64,000 nt of DNA from Iris pallida (Eukaryota; Streptophyta; Magnoliopsida; Asparagales; Iridaceae): the NCBI GenBank assembly GCA_029216955.1, contig JANAVB010002199.1, positions 11,360,585 through 11,424,584 of the forward strand. The letters run 5' to 3'. This document shows positions 49,040-60,666 of this stretch, one piece after another. Below the pieces are notes generated by a model. The model was not told where the DNA came from and did not search any database. It saw only the letters and a list, made by a program, of their open reading frames with translations. The first letter of the stretch is position 1, and each line of letters begins with the position of its first letter. The translations under genes and the position numbers were made by a program.

Positions 49040-50700
49040 TAAAAAAGTGTTCTTTGTTTATGTGTTGACAGGTAATTGTGTTCTTTTTGTAAATCTATAC
49101 GTGAAAGTATGATGATAAGCGTGTTTCTTATGTGCTTTCTGTGGTTGAGTCCTCTTAGATGTATGCTTAGAATTAGGACAAACCATAGGCTGTGTCACAG
49201 GGATAGCCTGCTTGCCTAACTTGATCTCTAACTTTTTAGAGACCGCACAAGACTTCTCATATCTAGCAGTCATATCAAGGAGTCTTTGCTCTGTGATTAA
49301 GTGCCTCTTATTCTCTATGTCATAAAGTTCTCATACTTTGACATAGTCTCTTTATTTCCTTTCGATGGTGAGGATGGCCTCATGATAGTCTACTTTGAGC
49401 TTGGCTATCTCATCCGTGTTACCAATAGTAGATGTCTCTTTGATAACTTCAAGAAGATTAGACAATCTGGCTACTTTGGTTGTGCATGCCTTAACCTCTT
49501 TACGAGATTGCTTATACTTGACTAGCACATTTCTGTGTTCTTCAAGTAGTTCACTAAAGGCATTTTCTAACTCATCGAAAGTAAAATCATCGTACAGAGG
49601 GCTAGAACATACCTTATCGAATGTTATAAGACAGACATTGGCAGTGCTGCAGGGTCTGTCCTCTTCTTCTGAATCACTGTCATCACTTTCGTGGCAGATG
49701 CTTGTATTTGCATAACTCCGACCAGTTGTCACTTTTTTGCTTGATCTTGATCTATCATATGGACTACTTTTCTTTGATATTAGACAGTCCTTCTTCATGT
49801 GCCTTGACTTCTTGCATCCAAAGCATATTATTTCTTGTTTGTTGCTTTCATGGACATCTCTTTTCCTTCTGTTTGATCTCTCAAACTTTAGAAATTTCCT
49901 GAAGTTCTTTTCTAGTAGGGCTTGTTCATCACCACTGGATGATTCTTTATCAGAATCATTAAATGCTGCTCTTTTAGCTTGAGCTTTGAAGGCGATCGAT
50001 TTTTTTTAGGGGTTGCTTATTCAAACTCTTGAAGGTCCAGCTTATGGGTCATCAGCTTACCCATAAGTGTCTCCAGACTCATGGTGGTGAGATCGTTTCC
50101 TTCAATGATTACTGTTGCCTTTGGGTTCCAATTCTTGGTTAGAGCCCGTAGCACCTTCCTGATCTTCTCGTGATTACTGTAATCTTTACCAAAAGATTGC
50201 AAGGGATTATTGATATCTAGGAAACGAGTAAACATCTGTGTAATTGACTCGTCGAGTTTCATTTTGAATGATTCATATTCCTGTGTTAGTCTGCTGATTT
50301 TGGATTCTTATACTTGGGAAGTCCCTTCATGGGTTACCTCAAGAAGTTTCCAAATTTCATGAGACGTAGTATAGGTAGAAACTCGATTCAACTCCATTTT
50401 GTCAATTGCACATAATAGTGCATTAATGGCACGTGTATCTAGACTAGCCTTTAACTTTTCTTTATCAGTGTATTTGTCATGTGGTTTGTTTATAAGAATG
50501 CCCTCAATCACTATACATGCCAGTTTCTTATAACCGTCAACAACTATAGACCAAAGATAAAAGTCAAGAGACTTTAGAAATAAAGTTATTTGTGTTTTCT
50601 AATAAGTATAGTTCGTTCCATCAAATAGTGGAGGTCTATTTGTGGATTGCCTTTTACCGTTGAATATTGACTTCACGGCTGCCTTAAATATATACTCTAG
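49040..50700 (-). pseudogene. gag: Copia F gag
   Basis: RPPLFDGTNY lies near the start, then IRKVLRALTKNWNPKATVII and SLETLMGKLMTHKLDLQEFE (50262-50017), and after a frameshift the knuckle-proximal KKDCLISKKSSPYDRSRSSK to the coiled-coil-like KLKVDYHEAILTIERK (49798-49352). Further tail 49273-49058. Stops after GTSQV and at QEFEx break it. The order matches Copia C gag. Confidence 0.8.
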
Positions 50701-50724
50701 GGTTGTTATATAAGAATATAACCT

Positions 50725-50736
50725 ACTCTGATACCA
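50725..50736 (-). promoter_or_regulatory. Primer binding site (tRNA-iMet) of Copia F
   Basis: The reverse complement is TGGTATCAGAGT, one base off the canonical TGGTATCAGAGC, two bases after the LTR end. Confidence 0.88.
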
Positions 50737-50738
50737 AT

Positions 50739-51809
50739 TGTAGGACCGTTGAGCACCTCTAGAGGAGGGAGGGTGAATAGAGTGTGCGCCTGTACAGCAA
50801 AATTAATGAAAATTTAAAAATTTGCAGCTAACAACAATGGCAGTAATAAAGAGACAGAATTGTGAGTGCAGCAAGAGATAGAAAATCAAACTCAGTGAAC
50901 GACGAGATATATACTGGTTTTCCTCTGAGAGGACTAGTCCAATCGCAGGTACTCTTGTCCGATGTTAATCTACTATTCACAAGCTATTTAGAACTTGCAT
51001 TCTCTTTACAATACCGTACTTGGTGACAAGTACACGATTGACTTCACAACACCGTGCTTGGTGACGAGCGCACGACCGACTCCAAAAACTGAGATATTTT
51101 TTGAACTTGAAAAACCTCTTTATAACTCTATAAACTAAAGACTCTAAATCAAACAGATGTTACTGGCTTTGGCTAAGAGATGTATAGGTGGAATGTGATA
51201 GCTTTAGATTGCTGAAAAATACTTTAGAAATAGATAGAGAGAAGACTGAATGAGTGATTAGAAATAAAAAATTATCTTCTATTTATAGGTATTTTTAGGG
51301 ACCGAACTCGGGCAGAGTTCGGATGCGAAGATCTTGCAGACGAATGTTGTATACAGATTTGGAGGCAATTAAATATTCAAATATATTGGACCGAACTCGG
51401 AACGAACTCGGTCAGAGTTCTGTCACTCTAGAACATGTTTTGTATGGCCAAATTTGCATAGGATTTTATGGCTTTTTTTTGGATACGTGGAGCTAAGATA
51501 AATAGGTAGGCTTTTTAGATGAGTGGACTGTAGATAACCTAAGCCAGTAGTACCCAATCGATTTTATATTCTGTCTCCTAGACTCAAGAAAGAATAAAAT
51601 GCAGAATAAAATGTAAAAAGACTCGATCTGATTCTGGTTCAATTTTGCTTTTGGATGATGACTTGAATGCTTGTTGTAGATGCAGTACGCTCTTCGATAT
51701 TGATTTCATTTGTCCTGAAATGTTAGCAGCAGTTCATATATTTTGTGTATCAGCTTAAGTCATCGTTGATTATCAAAATCAGGTGTGACCATTAGGCAAT
51801 GGGCCAACA
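50739..51809 (-). repeat. 5' LTR of Copia F
   Basis: 1071 bp, the partner of 33043-34101. The TATA box is the reverse complement of CTATTTATAG at 51279-51288. GAACTCGG/CAGAGTTCGG palindromes lie at 51303-51323 and 51391-51421. Confidence 0.92.
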
Positions 51810-52300
51810 AGCTGTACATTTGAACTTATTTTTGTATGAATTGCATCGCATCGTCTACTCCACTATCTTACCCAAATCTACTTCCAAGGACGATGTGACT
51901 ACCCTTAAAATGTCTGTGTTATATCATATTCATAAGGGGATTACTTTTTCTGTCCCTAAGATGATCATTCAGATGATGGGTCGTTGTCGTAAAAGGAACT
52001 GAAACCTTGCTTACGGGATGATCCTCCCAATCATCTTTCAGTATTTTAACATTGATCTATCCACTTGTGCTCGTGACTCTGAGCCCAAGTATCTTTAGCT
52101 ATCTCGTCGTAGCGCAGCTGTTCCTCCTCCTACTTCTCCGACTGCACCACCTCCATCTTCTCTGGATTACCCTATGTCTTTTGAGAGTATCCACTAGCAT
52201 TTATTTGATATGCGGCGTACTCAGCTTGATGGGTACAACTCTTTACGAGGTTTATGACTGACACATTGAGGGAACGCGAGTTCCGAGATGCTAGTCGACT
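51810..52300 (+). pseudogene. Copia C ORF3, second half
   Basis: It resumes after Copia F at the duplicated AGCTG: HLNLFLYELHRIVYSTILPK parallels HLNQKIYELHRFVFSALLPK of Copia F. It then runs SVLYHIHKGITFSVPKM and, after a stop at about 52001, FQYFNIDLSTCARDSEP and a proline-rich tail with further stops. Removing Copia F and one target copy joins FKA to VHLN in frame, which confirms the insertion model. Confidence 0.75.
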
Positions 52301-52316
52301 TTAGGTCCTAACAAAC

Positions 52317-55304
52317 TATAAAATGCCCCATTTTATAAATTTTGTTATAGTTTATTTTAATAATTTTGAGCATTTTATTTATTAATAGCTAGTAAATGCT
52401 TGCATGATTTTTCTATAAAAACTAGTAATTTAAAAAATAAATTTTTGGTATTGTGTTAAATTTATTTTATTGAAATTGCTCTACAAGGCCTTATATTTGT
52501 TTTTAATTTTTAGGAAAATTTTTCCTTGGAATTGTTAGATTACACTTTGGTACATATGGTATTTATAGTAAACTAGTTATATAGGTATAATTAAACTATA
52601 TACAAATAAGTATATAGCATAGAGTAAAAAATATATAATACACAAAACTTACTGAACCCCATAGGAGCAGTAAGGGCTTCAAGCCCGAGCTTCTCCTTTC
52701 CCCTGTGAACACAAGCGCAAGTGAGGGATTGAGCAAACCAAATTTTGAGAGATTTTCTACTAAATCCTTCCTAAACTAAATCCTAGTAGAATGTCCCCAA
52801 ACCTTAGGTGATTCCTACTCAAAATCGAGTTCATGATCGACCCACACATAAAAATTGAAACCCATGTATTAAAGAACCAGCCGTAAGAGGTTTCGGAAAC
52901 AAAAATTCTTCGGAAGCTTCTCTCTAAAACCAGAACCCTACAACCTAGCGCCTCCATGACGACTCCCCAATGCCCGCGAACACTGCAAATCGCAGTATGT
53001 TTGCCGCAGCGTCATCAGCGACACCGAACCTGACTCAAAACAGAGCTACTCTATTTTCGAAACCTCCTCCAGGTACCCAACTTTCGAACCCCTATAACTT
53101 TTGTCCTGTTTGATTATTTTTCAATCTATGAATTCCTACTAGAAGCCTAGATGACCCTCTCTAAATCCTAGCAATTATATTCAAAAATAGTTAACCGAGG
53201 TACCCACGAAATCGACGCAAAGTCAAGAAAAATTCGGTTCGAAAATAGAACATTAGTTCACCCAAACCCCCAACTTGGAAGGCCAATCGTGGCCGACCTA
53301 ATGTCTTTTTTTGAAAACTAATTCATAATATAGAAAGATAACATATAGGGGATCAAAACCCATCAGGTAGAAGTATTTTTCGTAGATTTTACAGAAAGTT
53401 ATTCGATGTTAAAAATCAAGAAAAACCACTTTTAAAACTGTAGAAATCGAGAAAAGTTTCTGATATGGCATGCGCCCCGACAAATCGGGCGACGTGGTCG
53501 CAAACCATAAGCATCGAAAGGCACGTATGAATGTTGTCGACGTGTGGGAACTGACGGAACTTGATTTCGTTGTGCGTGCGCGACGAAATCAAAGCGTAGC
53601 CATAAAGATACCCTGTATCGGCCACTTTACAAACTAGGCCATAACTTTGTGCACGGTTGTCGTATCGAGACGAAACTTGTGCCAACAGGACCGTATCGCT
53701 TTTCTGGTCCTGTATGACAAGTTTTGTCCGATTTGGAGAAGGTCGACCGGAATATCTTTTTGGCGTGCCTACGACCCGATCCAATGGGCAAAATTGTGCA
53801 CGTCCACCGAAATCTAACCTTGGACATGCGGTTGGGTTCGTATCGTCAAACCAGACCAGTAGACATATAGTTTGACAACTTTAGAGATCGTAGATATTGG
53901 CACGTATTTCGGTGCAAAATAGGTCCAACGACGGACATCGTTTTGACCCGAAATTATGACTTTGTCCTGTGTCCAGAGTTAAACTTTTGGACAGGCGTTT
54001 CAAGACATACCTTTTATACCAAAAATGTTCATGATATTTGTTTCAGCATCCGGAGCTGTTTGTGGATTTTGACTTCATTGCTGTCGATTCTGACTGTTGG
54101 ATTTTGCTACTTCTCACACCCCTCGGGCAAGATACCTTTCCATTATACTCTGTCTTTATTTTACTTTATTTCAGTTATTTACATTCAGTTCTTATTATAG
54201 ATCATGCAAGTTTTATCGCATTGAGCGTCCAAGTCACACTTGGGTGCAAGTGACCATATCAGTCATTTTATTTATTTTACTCTATTTTATCTGCATTGGC
54301 TTAGTTCTAGTGACCACCCAATATTGATGAGGTATTAGTATATCTCATATGGCCTTGACACATGCTTTATCACGTGTTGTGAGTTACATATAGGACACGT
54401 ACTCGCGTAGTCGGCTGACCACTGATATGTATGAGACGTACGACTGATAGGAGTAACTGCCAATAGAATTGCATGCTAGTAGACTTGGCAGTTACCAGAG
54501 GTTCATATGAGTCATGGAGATGAACCTACTAGACATTGGGTGGGGAGAACAATACCTTAACGTATGGGCCACTATTACACTTTTCTTGTAACTCGGAAGC
54601 TCCGCTGGAGAAACGGATAAGCTTATCCACTCAGGTTGGCCACTGACGTTCTTGAACGTTATGCGCTTGGTCACTGGTGCCTGACAGGGGACTATACCGG
54701 ATCCTATTATTAGCCAGGAGTGCCCATGCGTCAAAGGCTTATTTTTAACAAACATGAACACAATAGAATGGTTAGAACCCCTCGCACACATATTTCTTTC
54801 CTTTATTTACAATATATATGGCATATTGTTTTCTTGTATCTTGTTACGTCCCTCTGAGGACCTGGTGATCTCTCCATGCTTAGACGACTTCCCACAGGAG
54901 TACGGCGCAGCACTGATCCTTCCTATATTGATGAAGAGGCATCACCTGTGGATTTCTAGCTTTATTTCCATTTCTTGAGACTCTTAGTGGACATCTATTA
55001 TTTTTCTTTATGTCTATTTGAGGAGGTCGGACTCTATTTTATTTGAGATTACTTTCATAGTTGTTTGGTGTGGGTATGTCCACCCGGCTATATCTTTGAC
55101 TCATTATTTATTCTATTTGGACTTCTTATATCTTCTGTGTTGTGCTGTGGATGAGATATAGTTTGATTATGTTTTGGCTTGCAATTTTATACTATTACAT
55201 CTTATGTATATATACGAGGATTCCATATATTGGAGTATTCTTCGTATGTATGCAGCTGGCATGTCTGCGTACTTAGTTCTAAGTATTTGGGACAAGGCGT
55301 TACA
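52317..55304 (+). repeat. 5' LTR of Gypsy E
   Basis: The end is fixed by AGGCGTTACA at 55304 followed by TGTTTTTGTGGTAGCTCATG and CAGGTC. The start is placed at TATAAAATGCCCCATTTTAT by analogy with TGTAAAACCCCTAAATTT of LTR J; the first dinucleotide would be TA rather than TG. CTTGTTACGTCCCTCTGAGG at 54839 is shared with J. The 122-codon minus-strand ORF at 53416-53784 is antisense to the LTR with no recognised motif. Confidence 0.65.
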
Positions 55305-56694
55305 TGTTTTTGTGGTAGCTCATGCAGGTCAAAAATTATTATTAGGTTATATGACTGTGCCCAACAAGCCTGCATATAAGATTAGAATCTAGGTATCTCA
55401 TCCACATACTTGACCTCCTTCCTTGATTCCAATTTCGAACTCTCTGCATTGGATTGCATCTTGTTCGATCTTTCTCTACCGTAAACCCTATCTTATACCT
55501 TGTGCTTAATGGAAGTTAAGAAATTACTCGTACTAAGTATAAAAAGCTTTTTAGTTGACTCTTGTAAGTTGGGTAGTATGCCCTACGACCTGTCACCCCA
55601 TTGTTCGTATAACCTATCAATGAAGTATAATTGAATGACACTAGACTACAGAGTTTAGCAGTCCCTAACCCATTGGACGACTAAGACCGTAGACAAGCAG
55701 ATAGTAGGACGAGTGTATAAGCACGAACATCGAACGAGTCTTAGATTCTTACGAACTTGAACTACTTGTGCCTTCTTTCAATCATAAATCTTGAGTACTT
55801 ATAATTTTGGACTATCTTGACTAATGCTGCTATTATAGCCTAGTTTTGCAAGCTTATTTCTTATCGAGCTTGTTCAGGACATATGTTGATTGGGGACGCC
55901 CACTAACACATTGTCTACTTAGAATCAGTGTATTATGGTCTGATCAACCTTAGTGCACTTGGTTCGCTCATCATATTATTATTTTACGCAGATTGAGAAA
56001 CAGTGACAAATATACTAGCCCTCTGGGATCTCATCTGCAACTGCCTTAACAACTCCTTTTGATCTGGTCAATCACCCTTGAACCCAGTATTCTTATTTGA
56101 TGACATCTTCCTCGAACTCTTTATTATTCTTCGTCACCTACCTCAGAAAAATAAATGCTATTAGACCCGGAGTATTCCCCTATAACCATGATAGTTGTAT
56201 ACACAAGTGTAGCTACCAAGCCATGTGACAACAATCTTGCCTTGATTTACTCATCCTTCCCTCGACCATAAAACTACTATCATGATCCTCTAGTCATTTG
56301 AATTTGAGAATGATTAGAATTGTACCTTGGTTAAAACACCAACCTAGGAGACTATCTATTCTGAAGGAACCAATTATTATGAGTCTATAATTATTTTTCT
56401 TGTGTTTTTTTTGAGTTAACTAGCAACCTTTATGCCTTAACTCAACCCTTACCCGATCAAGCCCCACAGTTTAGACATGAGATGAATAGACAAAGCAAGG
56501 ACAAGCATTTACCATGACTATGATAGACAACTATCCCGAGGGTAGGGAGCCAATAGGTATTATTTTAGTTATAAAATTTTATTAGCAAGACGTGACTTAG
56601 CATTAGAACAAAACATTCAGTCATAGCCACGAGCTTCGCCACTATACACAACATTCCTATCACACCCTTATCTAAAAATATTAGAATCCTCACT
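55305..56694 (+). other. Gypsy E leader and rearranged region, no gene seen
   Basis: Segment 55825-55985 (CTAATGCTGCTATTATAGCC, GATCAACCTTAGTGCACTTG, GGTTCGCTC) parallels 43785-43935 of Gypsy I, which lies near the end of its internal region, after integrase. Here it precedes protease. Gag was not found. This suggests deletion or template switching. Confidence 0.5.
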
Positions 56695-57528
56695 GGAGGA
56701 GGAGTTGTACCTGTGAGTGGTGTTTGTAGACTTTGTCCTGTAGTGATATGTGGTAGGAAGATGGAATCACGACTTCTTGTTTTTCCTATGCTGACTTCCA
56801 ATGTGGTTCTTGGGATGGACTGGTTGAGCCAGCAGTTTGCCCTTATAGACTGATATAGGGGCAGTATCGTCTTTAGACTACCGAATGAGATGGAGTTCGA
56901 GTTCACCAAAGAAGAAGAAGAGGGAAGCGATACACCCGCATTAGGGACTCACATGATGATGCATGACACTCCTCAGCCCCCTATCATCACTGAGTTCCAA
57001 GATGTGTTCCCATAGGATTTGCCAGGACTGCCACCTGACCGAGACATCGAGTTTTCTATAGGACTTATTCCGGGAACCGAGCTTATCTCATCTCGTGTAT
57101 ATCAGCTAGCACCCAAGGAGTTGGTAGAGATGAAGACGCAGATAGACGAATTGCTAAAGAAAGGCTTTATTTATGCCAGCGCATCACAATGGGTAGCACT
57201 TGTCTTATTCGTGCCAAAGAAAGATAGGACTATACGCATGTGCATCGACTACAGAGCCTTGAACGCAGTGACGGTGAAGAACAAGTACCCCTTGCCGCAC
57301 ATAGACGATCTATTCGATCAATTGAGTGGGGAAAAAGTATTCTCCAAGATCGACTTACGATCGAGCTATCATCAGTTGAAGGTTTGGAAGGAATATATTC
57401 TGAAGACGACATTCCGATCGAGATACGGGCACTATGAGTTTTCAGTCATGCCATTCGGTTTGACCAATGCTCCCGCGGTCTTCATGAACCTAATGAACAA
57501 GTTCTTTCATCAGTACTTGGATAAGTTT
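56695..57528 (+). pseudogene. pol: Gypsy E protease and reverse transcriptase, truncated
   Basis: The protease C-part reads MLTSNVVLGMDWLSQQFALI, then a stop and YRGSIVFRLPNEMEFEF. After a second stop in DVFPxDLPGLP, RT is open from 57019: [88 protein letters not shown]. The next expected block, with the catalytic FIDD, is missing because element G starts there. Confidence 0.9.
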
Positions 57529-57790
57529 TACTATGCCAAAATATACATTTTTCGACAGACCAAAATCGTCGTAAATCTTATTAAACGACAGTTTTGACCT
57601 GTCAGAACATCTGTCGTTAATAGCGCATCCCAAAATTTAAACGACAGTTTTGGGCTGTCGTTTTATAGCTTAATAAAATGACAGTTATTATCTGTCGAAT
57701 AAAAACGATGGACTAAAACTATCAAATAACCTGTAAATTTGTCTGACATTATTTTTACTTTTTCAACTGGTAAGGTCTGTCGTTTTTTTT
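57529..57790. repeat. Left end and CGACAG subterminal repeats of element G
   Basis: Units at 57552 (CGACAG), 57584 (CGACAG), 57598 (CTGTC), 57611 (CTGTCG), 57641 (CGACAG), 57656 (CTGTCG), 57680 (GACAG), 57691 (CTGTCG) and 57776 (CTGTCG) alternate in orientation. They are adjacent to the terminus. Confidence 0.75.
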
Positions 57791-58118
57791 GGAATTTTTT
57801 TTTAAAAAAAACTCAATTCATTCATATCAAATCTTTTAAACATGTTCATCCTCTATATAAAACTGAAATAAATCTGAAATAAATTTTCATATAAACATCA
57901 AGATCTGAAATAAATTTTCATATAAACATCAATAATGAAAAACTCAATCAAAATTGTATTAACTAATAAATGTATCAAGTTTACATAGCAATATTCCATA
58001 TACAAACAAAAGTAACTCCAATGTTGCTAGCTCACATTGGTTTCATTCTCATGATGAATAAAAACAAGAGTGTTATTGCTAGCTTACAATCTCAAGCGCA
58101 GTACAAAAAAGAGAACTT

Positions 58119-58352
58119 TTAAAACCTCACAAACTGAACTGAATATTTTGGCCAATTGATTATTTTGCCAACATTGATATCATCAAACTTTCCATCTCTA
58201 TCGAACATCTCATTCCCATCAAAATTTTTATCGACAATGATATTATAAGCTTCATCATTCAATGCTGCATCTGTATTCACACGTCCAATAGCAATGACTT
58301 TCTTTCTAAATTCTTCAAAAGACCTTTATGGACAAGTAGCATGATCATGTCC
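58119..58352 (-). pseudogene. Unidentified terminal exon, 77 residues, one stop
   Basis: The minus strand has an acceptor (TTTGTAG) at 58353, then an open frame of 78 codons to a TAA at 58121-58119. It reads GHDHATCP, a TAA, RSFEEFRKKVIAIGRVNTDA, then the acidic, EF-hand-like IIVDKNFDGNEMFDRDGKF. Apart from the single internal stop the frame is clean, and composition looks coding. I do not recognise the family. It is probably a captured exon, like its neighbours. Confidence 0.45.
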
Positions 58353-59794
58353 CTACAAACAAATATAAGTGTAAAACAGTTCTTGATTCTCCATAAATAT
58401 TCAAAAAATTATATAAAGTTACACACCTATATAATAAGGATAGAAATAGATGACAAGAAAAAAAAAACATAAGTACAACTGTAGACATCTGTCTTAAAGA
58501 GTATATAAAATGTCAGCTCAAAATTATCAACAACTATAAAATGAGAGTACAAAGAAACTGGATAATTATTGGTATATGATAATCATTTGCAAATTTGTAG
58601 AAATTAACGCTACTGTAATATTATTTTTAAGACCTAATGTACGTTAAAGTGCAGTGAAAGGAAAAATAAAATTTTTGTTTTTTGTTTTGTTTTTCCCAAA
58701 CACTGGGAATAAAATTAAATTAGCCCCTCTTGTTTCTTTCTATATATAAAACTAGAAGTTACCAATATTTAAAGATTTTGACCTAAATTTTATATACTCA
58801 AATAACTGGCCAGAGTATATGCTATGTGTATATATATTTTCCTTGACTTGTAGTTACAACTTGCAAGCAGAATGGACAATATAGCGACCAAATTAAGCAT
58901 GCACATGTGAAAAATGGTCCCTTAATATGATATATGATACAACAAAGGTCAGGTGCTTCTATAATTCATAATATTGTTATCCGAAAAATTACATAGGTGC
59001 TAAACAGTATTGCTTCATAAATTAATGCAATTCATATACGAAAGGTTAAGAAGTAATTAAGCATAAGAGTATGGATAACCTCGATAATCCAAATAAAACA
59101 TATGTTGTGAAACAACTGATAAAATACCAAAGATCTCTGGTTCCAAAATTCAAACTAGCTCACATAAACTGAGTTTATACAAGTGATTTCTAACACGGCA
59201 GCTACCTTTCAAGAGCAAACAGTGGGCTTCGAAAGGCGGTGATTTTGACAAGAAAGTTCCCTCTCATGTCAAACTGTCAATTGGATAAGACAAGGACATC
59301 AAGTGTCGTACTCAAGAAATGTGGAAATACATTACACGAATGCATATGTATATTGTTAAAATGGTCATGCAAATATGAAAGTGTATGTTCAGTAAATCGG
59401 CTACATGAATTCCCTTTAGATCTTAGAAATGTAAAGTTATGTTATTGACCAACGAAGCAACATCCAAGTATTTCCAAGCAAAAGTTATATGTATTTCTAA
59501 GCAAAAACTGTAATACGATATCTAGTTGCAATATATCAATATCAAGTATATATTAGTGAAAACAACACATGTATGTGTTAGCGAATGAAGAAATATATCA
59601 ATCCAGTTGCAATATGTCAATCTCAGGTATATATATTAAGACAAAGACAGGGACATGTGGCATATACGAATCAGATTTTGTAGGTTTGGGTGGAAACACT
59701 TAAATTAATGTGAAAAACTTTATATAATCAAATTTCAACCATTCCTCCAAATCACTAACAGGCATGAAGATTTCATATGTTACGATATACTTAG

Positions 59795-60224
59795 TGTCTG
59801 AGATGATAGAACAAGAGCAAGATCTCGAGGAAGGCCAGCAGCTACTCCACCATCAGCCATGGCCTCTATTGCTAAATAGATATATGTTGGACCATTGCCA
59901 CTGAAAACTGAGACATGGAATTGAATATGAGATGTTATTAAAAGGAAGAAAAAGGATCAATCACTTTAACTACTATATAAACTCAAACCTAGTAAGCATG
60001 GACACTCAAAAGTCAATTACCATATCTGTGTCGTGCTTGACACATATTGGACACAGAGAATGTGTCGTGTCTGTCACCTTGAACATGTTGTTTCATGATG
60101 TATCTATGCAACTGATAGACACGATATCAATGAAACAGTCACCAACTTACCTCAAGCCAGTTACATCATCAAAATATTTTTCATCAGCAGTCCAGACTTT
60201 TCTAATTGCTCCGAACATGCTTGC
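59795..60224 (-). pseudogene. Pyrroline-5-carboxylate reductase gene fragment (two exons)
   Basis: Exon 60224-60151 (74 bp) reads ASMFGAIRKVWTADEKYFDD and VTGL, with a GTAAGT donor. Exon 59900-59795 (106 bp) follows a TTTTCAG acceptor and reads [20 protein letters not shown] then [15 protein letters not shown]. The split serine codon AG|T rejoins exactly to give VTGLSGNGP, the P5CR dimerisation-domain signature (VTGLSGSGPAY). P5CR makes proline from pyrroline-5-carboxylate. The second exon ends in ACA|CTAAGT, where the donor GT has become CT. The N-terminal NAD(P)-binding exons were not found; 59222-59270 (minus) may be a decayed later exon. Confidence 0.85.
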
Positions 60225-60491
60225 CTACACAGTCTTCATCTTTTTTTTGTTGCCATGTCTCCCATGCACATATCTGAACAAATGAGGAATATCATAAGCT
60301 ACACTATGTCACATTTAAAAATTATTCTTGCAAAGTGGAAAATTACAAATTCAAATAAAATCATCAAAGTTTGTAGATGACCCTGTACTGTAGCAATGCA
60401 TGAATGTGGATGAGGATGACAAACTTATTAACAAAAGTTAAAATATGTGGAATGGTTGAAAGGATACTTTATATCAACTTGAATAACTTCA

Positions 60492-60625
60492 GATCACATA
60501 AGTGCGAGTGCTGAGGATACCCACCACCGCCATAAGTATCAGCATACTACTGCTATTGTTGGCCATAACTAGCCAGGCTTGGTGTTGGAGCACCACCATA
60601 TGCTGGTAACTGCTGGCCATAAGAC
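60492..60625 (-). pseudogene. Gly/Tyr/Gln-rich exon fragment
   Basis: The minus strand reads SYGQQLPAYGGAPTPSLASY, GQQ, two TAG stops at CAG-like positions, then YADTYGGGGYPQHSHLCD. Such G/Y/Q-rich tails occur in plant RNA-binding proteins (for example KH-domain types), but no domain is present to confirm this. It lies between the PTH2 and P5CR fragments in the same orientation. Confidence 0.45.
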
Positions 60626-60666
60626 AATGTTCAATAATAACTATGCACTACAAGAGAAAGAGGTAC

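Larger units (their letters stand above)
33043..51809 (-). mobile_element. Copia F (SIRE/Maximus-like), interrupted by Gypsy I
   Basis: A minus-strand Ty1/copia element with both LTRs: 5' LTR 50739-51809, 3' LTR 33043-34101. The target duplication is AGCTA (33038-33042) against AGCTG (51810-51814). Without Gypsy I it is about 9.3 kb. Order on the minus strand: PBS, gag, protease/GAG-pre-integrase, integrase remnants, RT, RNase H, ORF3, PPT, 3' LTR. Stops and frameshifts throughout make it defective. Confidence 0.92.
26984..52316 (+). mobile_element. Copia C (SIRE/Maximus-like), interrupted by Copia F
   Basis: A plus-strand Ty1/copia element: 5' LTR 26984-27984, iMet PBS, gag, protease, RT/RNase H, and a third ORF from 32509 that is split by Copia F (33043-51809) and resumes at 51815. 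The 3' end is lost near 52300, where the LTR of Gypsy E starts. Two internal deletions removed the integrase and the middle of RT, so it is defective. The left flank is TGCTA (26979-26983). Confidence 0.85.
52317..57528 (+). mobile_element. Gypsy E, truncated in RT
   Basis: A plus-strand Ty3/gypsy element: LTR about 52317-55304 (start approximate), leader, a rearranged internal region without gag, protease and RT. RT stops at YLDKF, where element G begins at 57529. The LTR belongs to the same family as solo LTR J. Gypsy E abuts the broken ORF3 of Copia C. Confidence 0.75.

Noticed and set aside
53416..53784. 122-codon minus-strand ORF
   Set aside because: Antisense within the LTR of Gypsy E, with no motif and no homologous frame noted in LTR J.
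59932..60285. 117-codon plus-strand ORF
   Set aside because: It is antisense to the P5CR exon at 60224-60151 and the adjoining intron, with no recognised motif.
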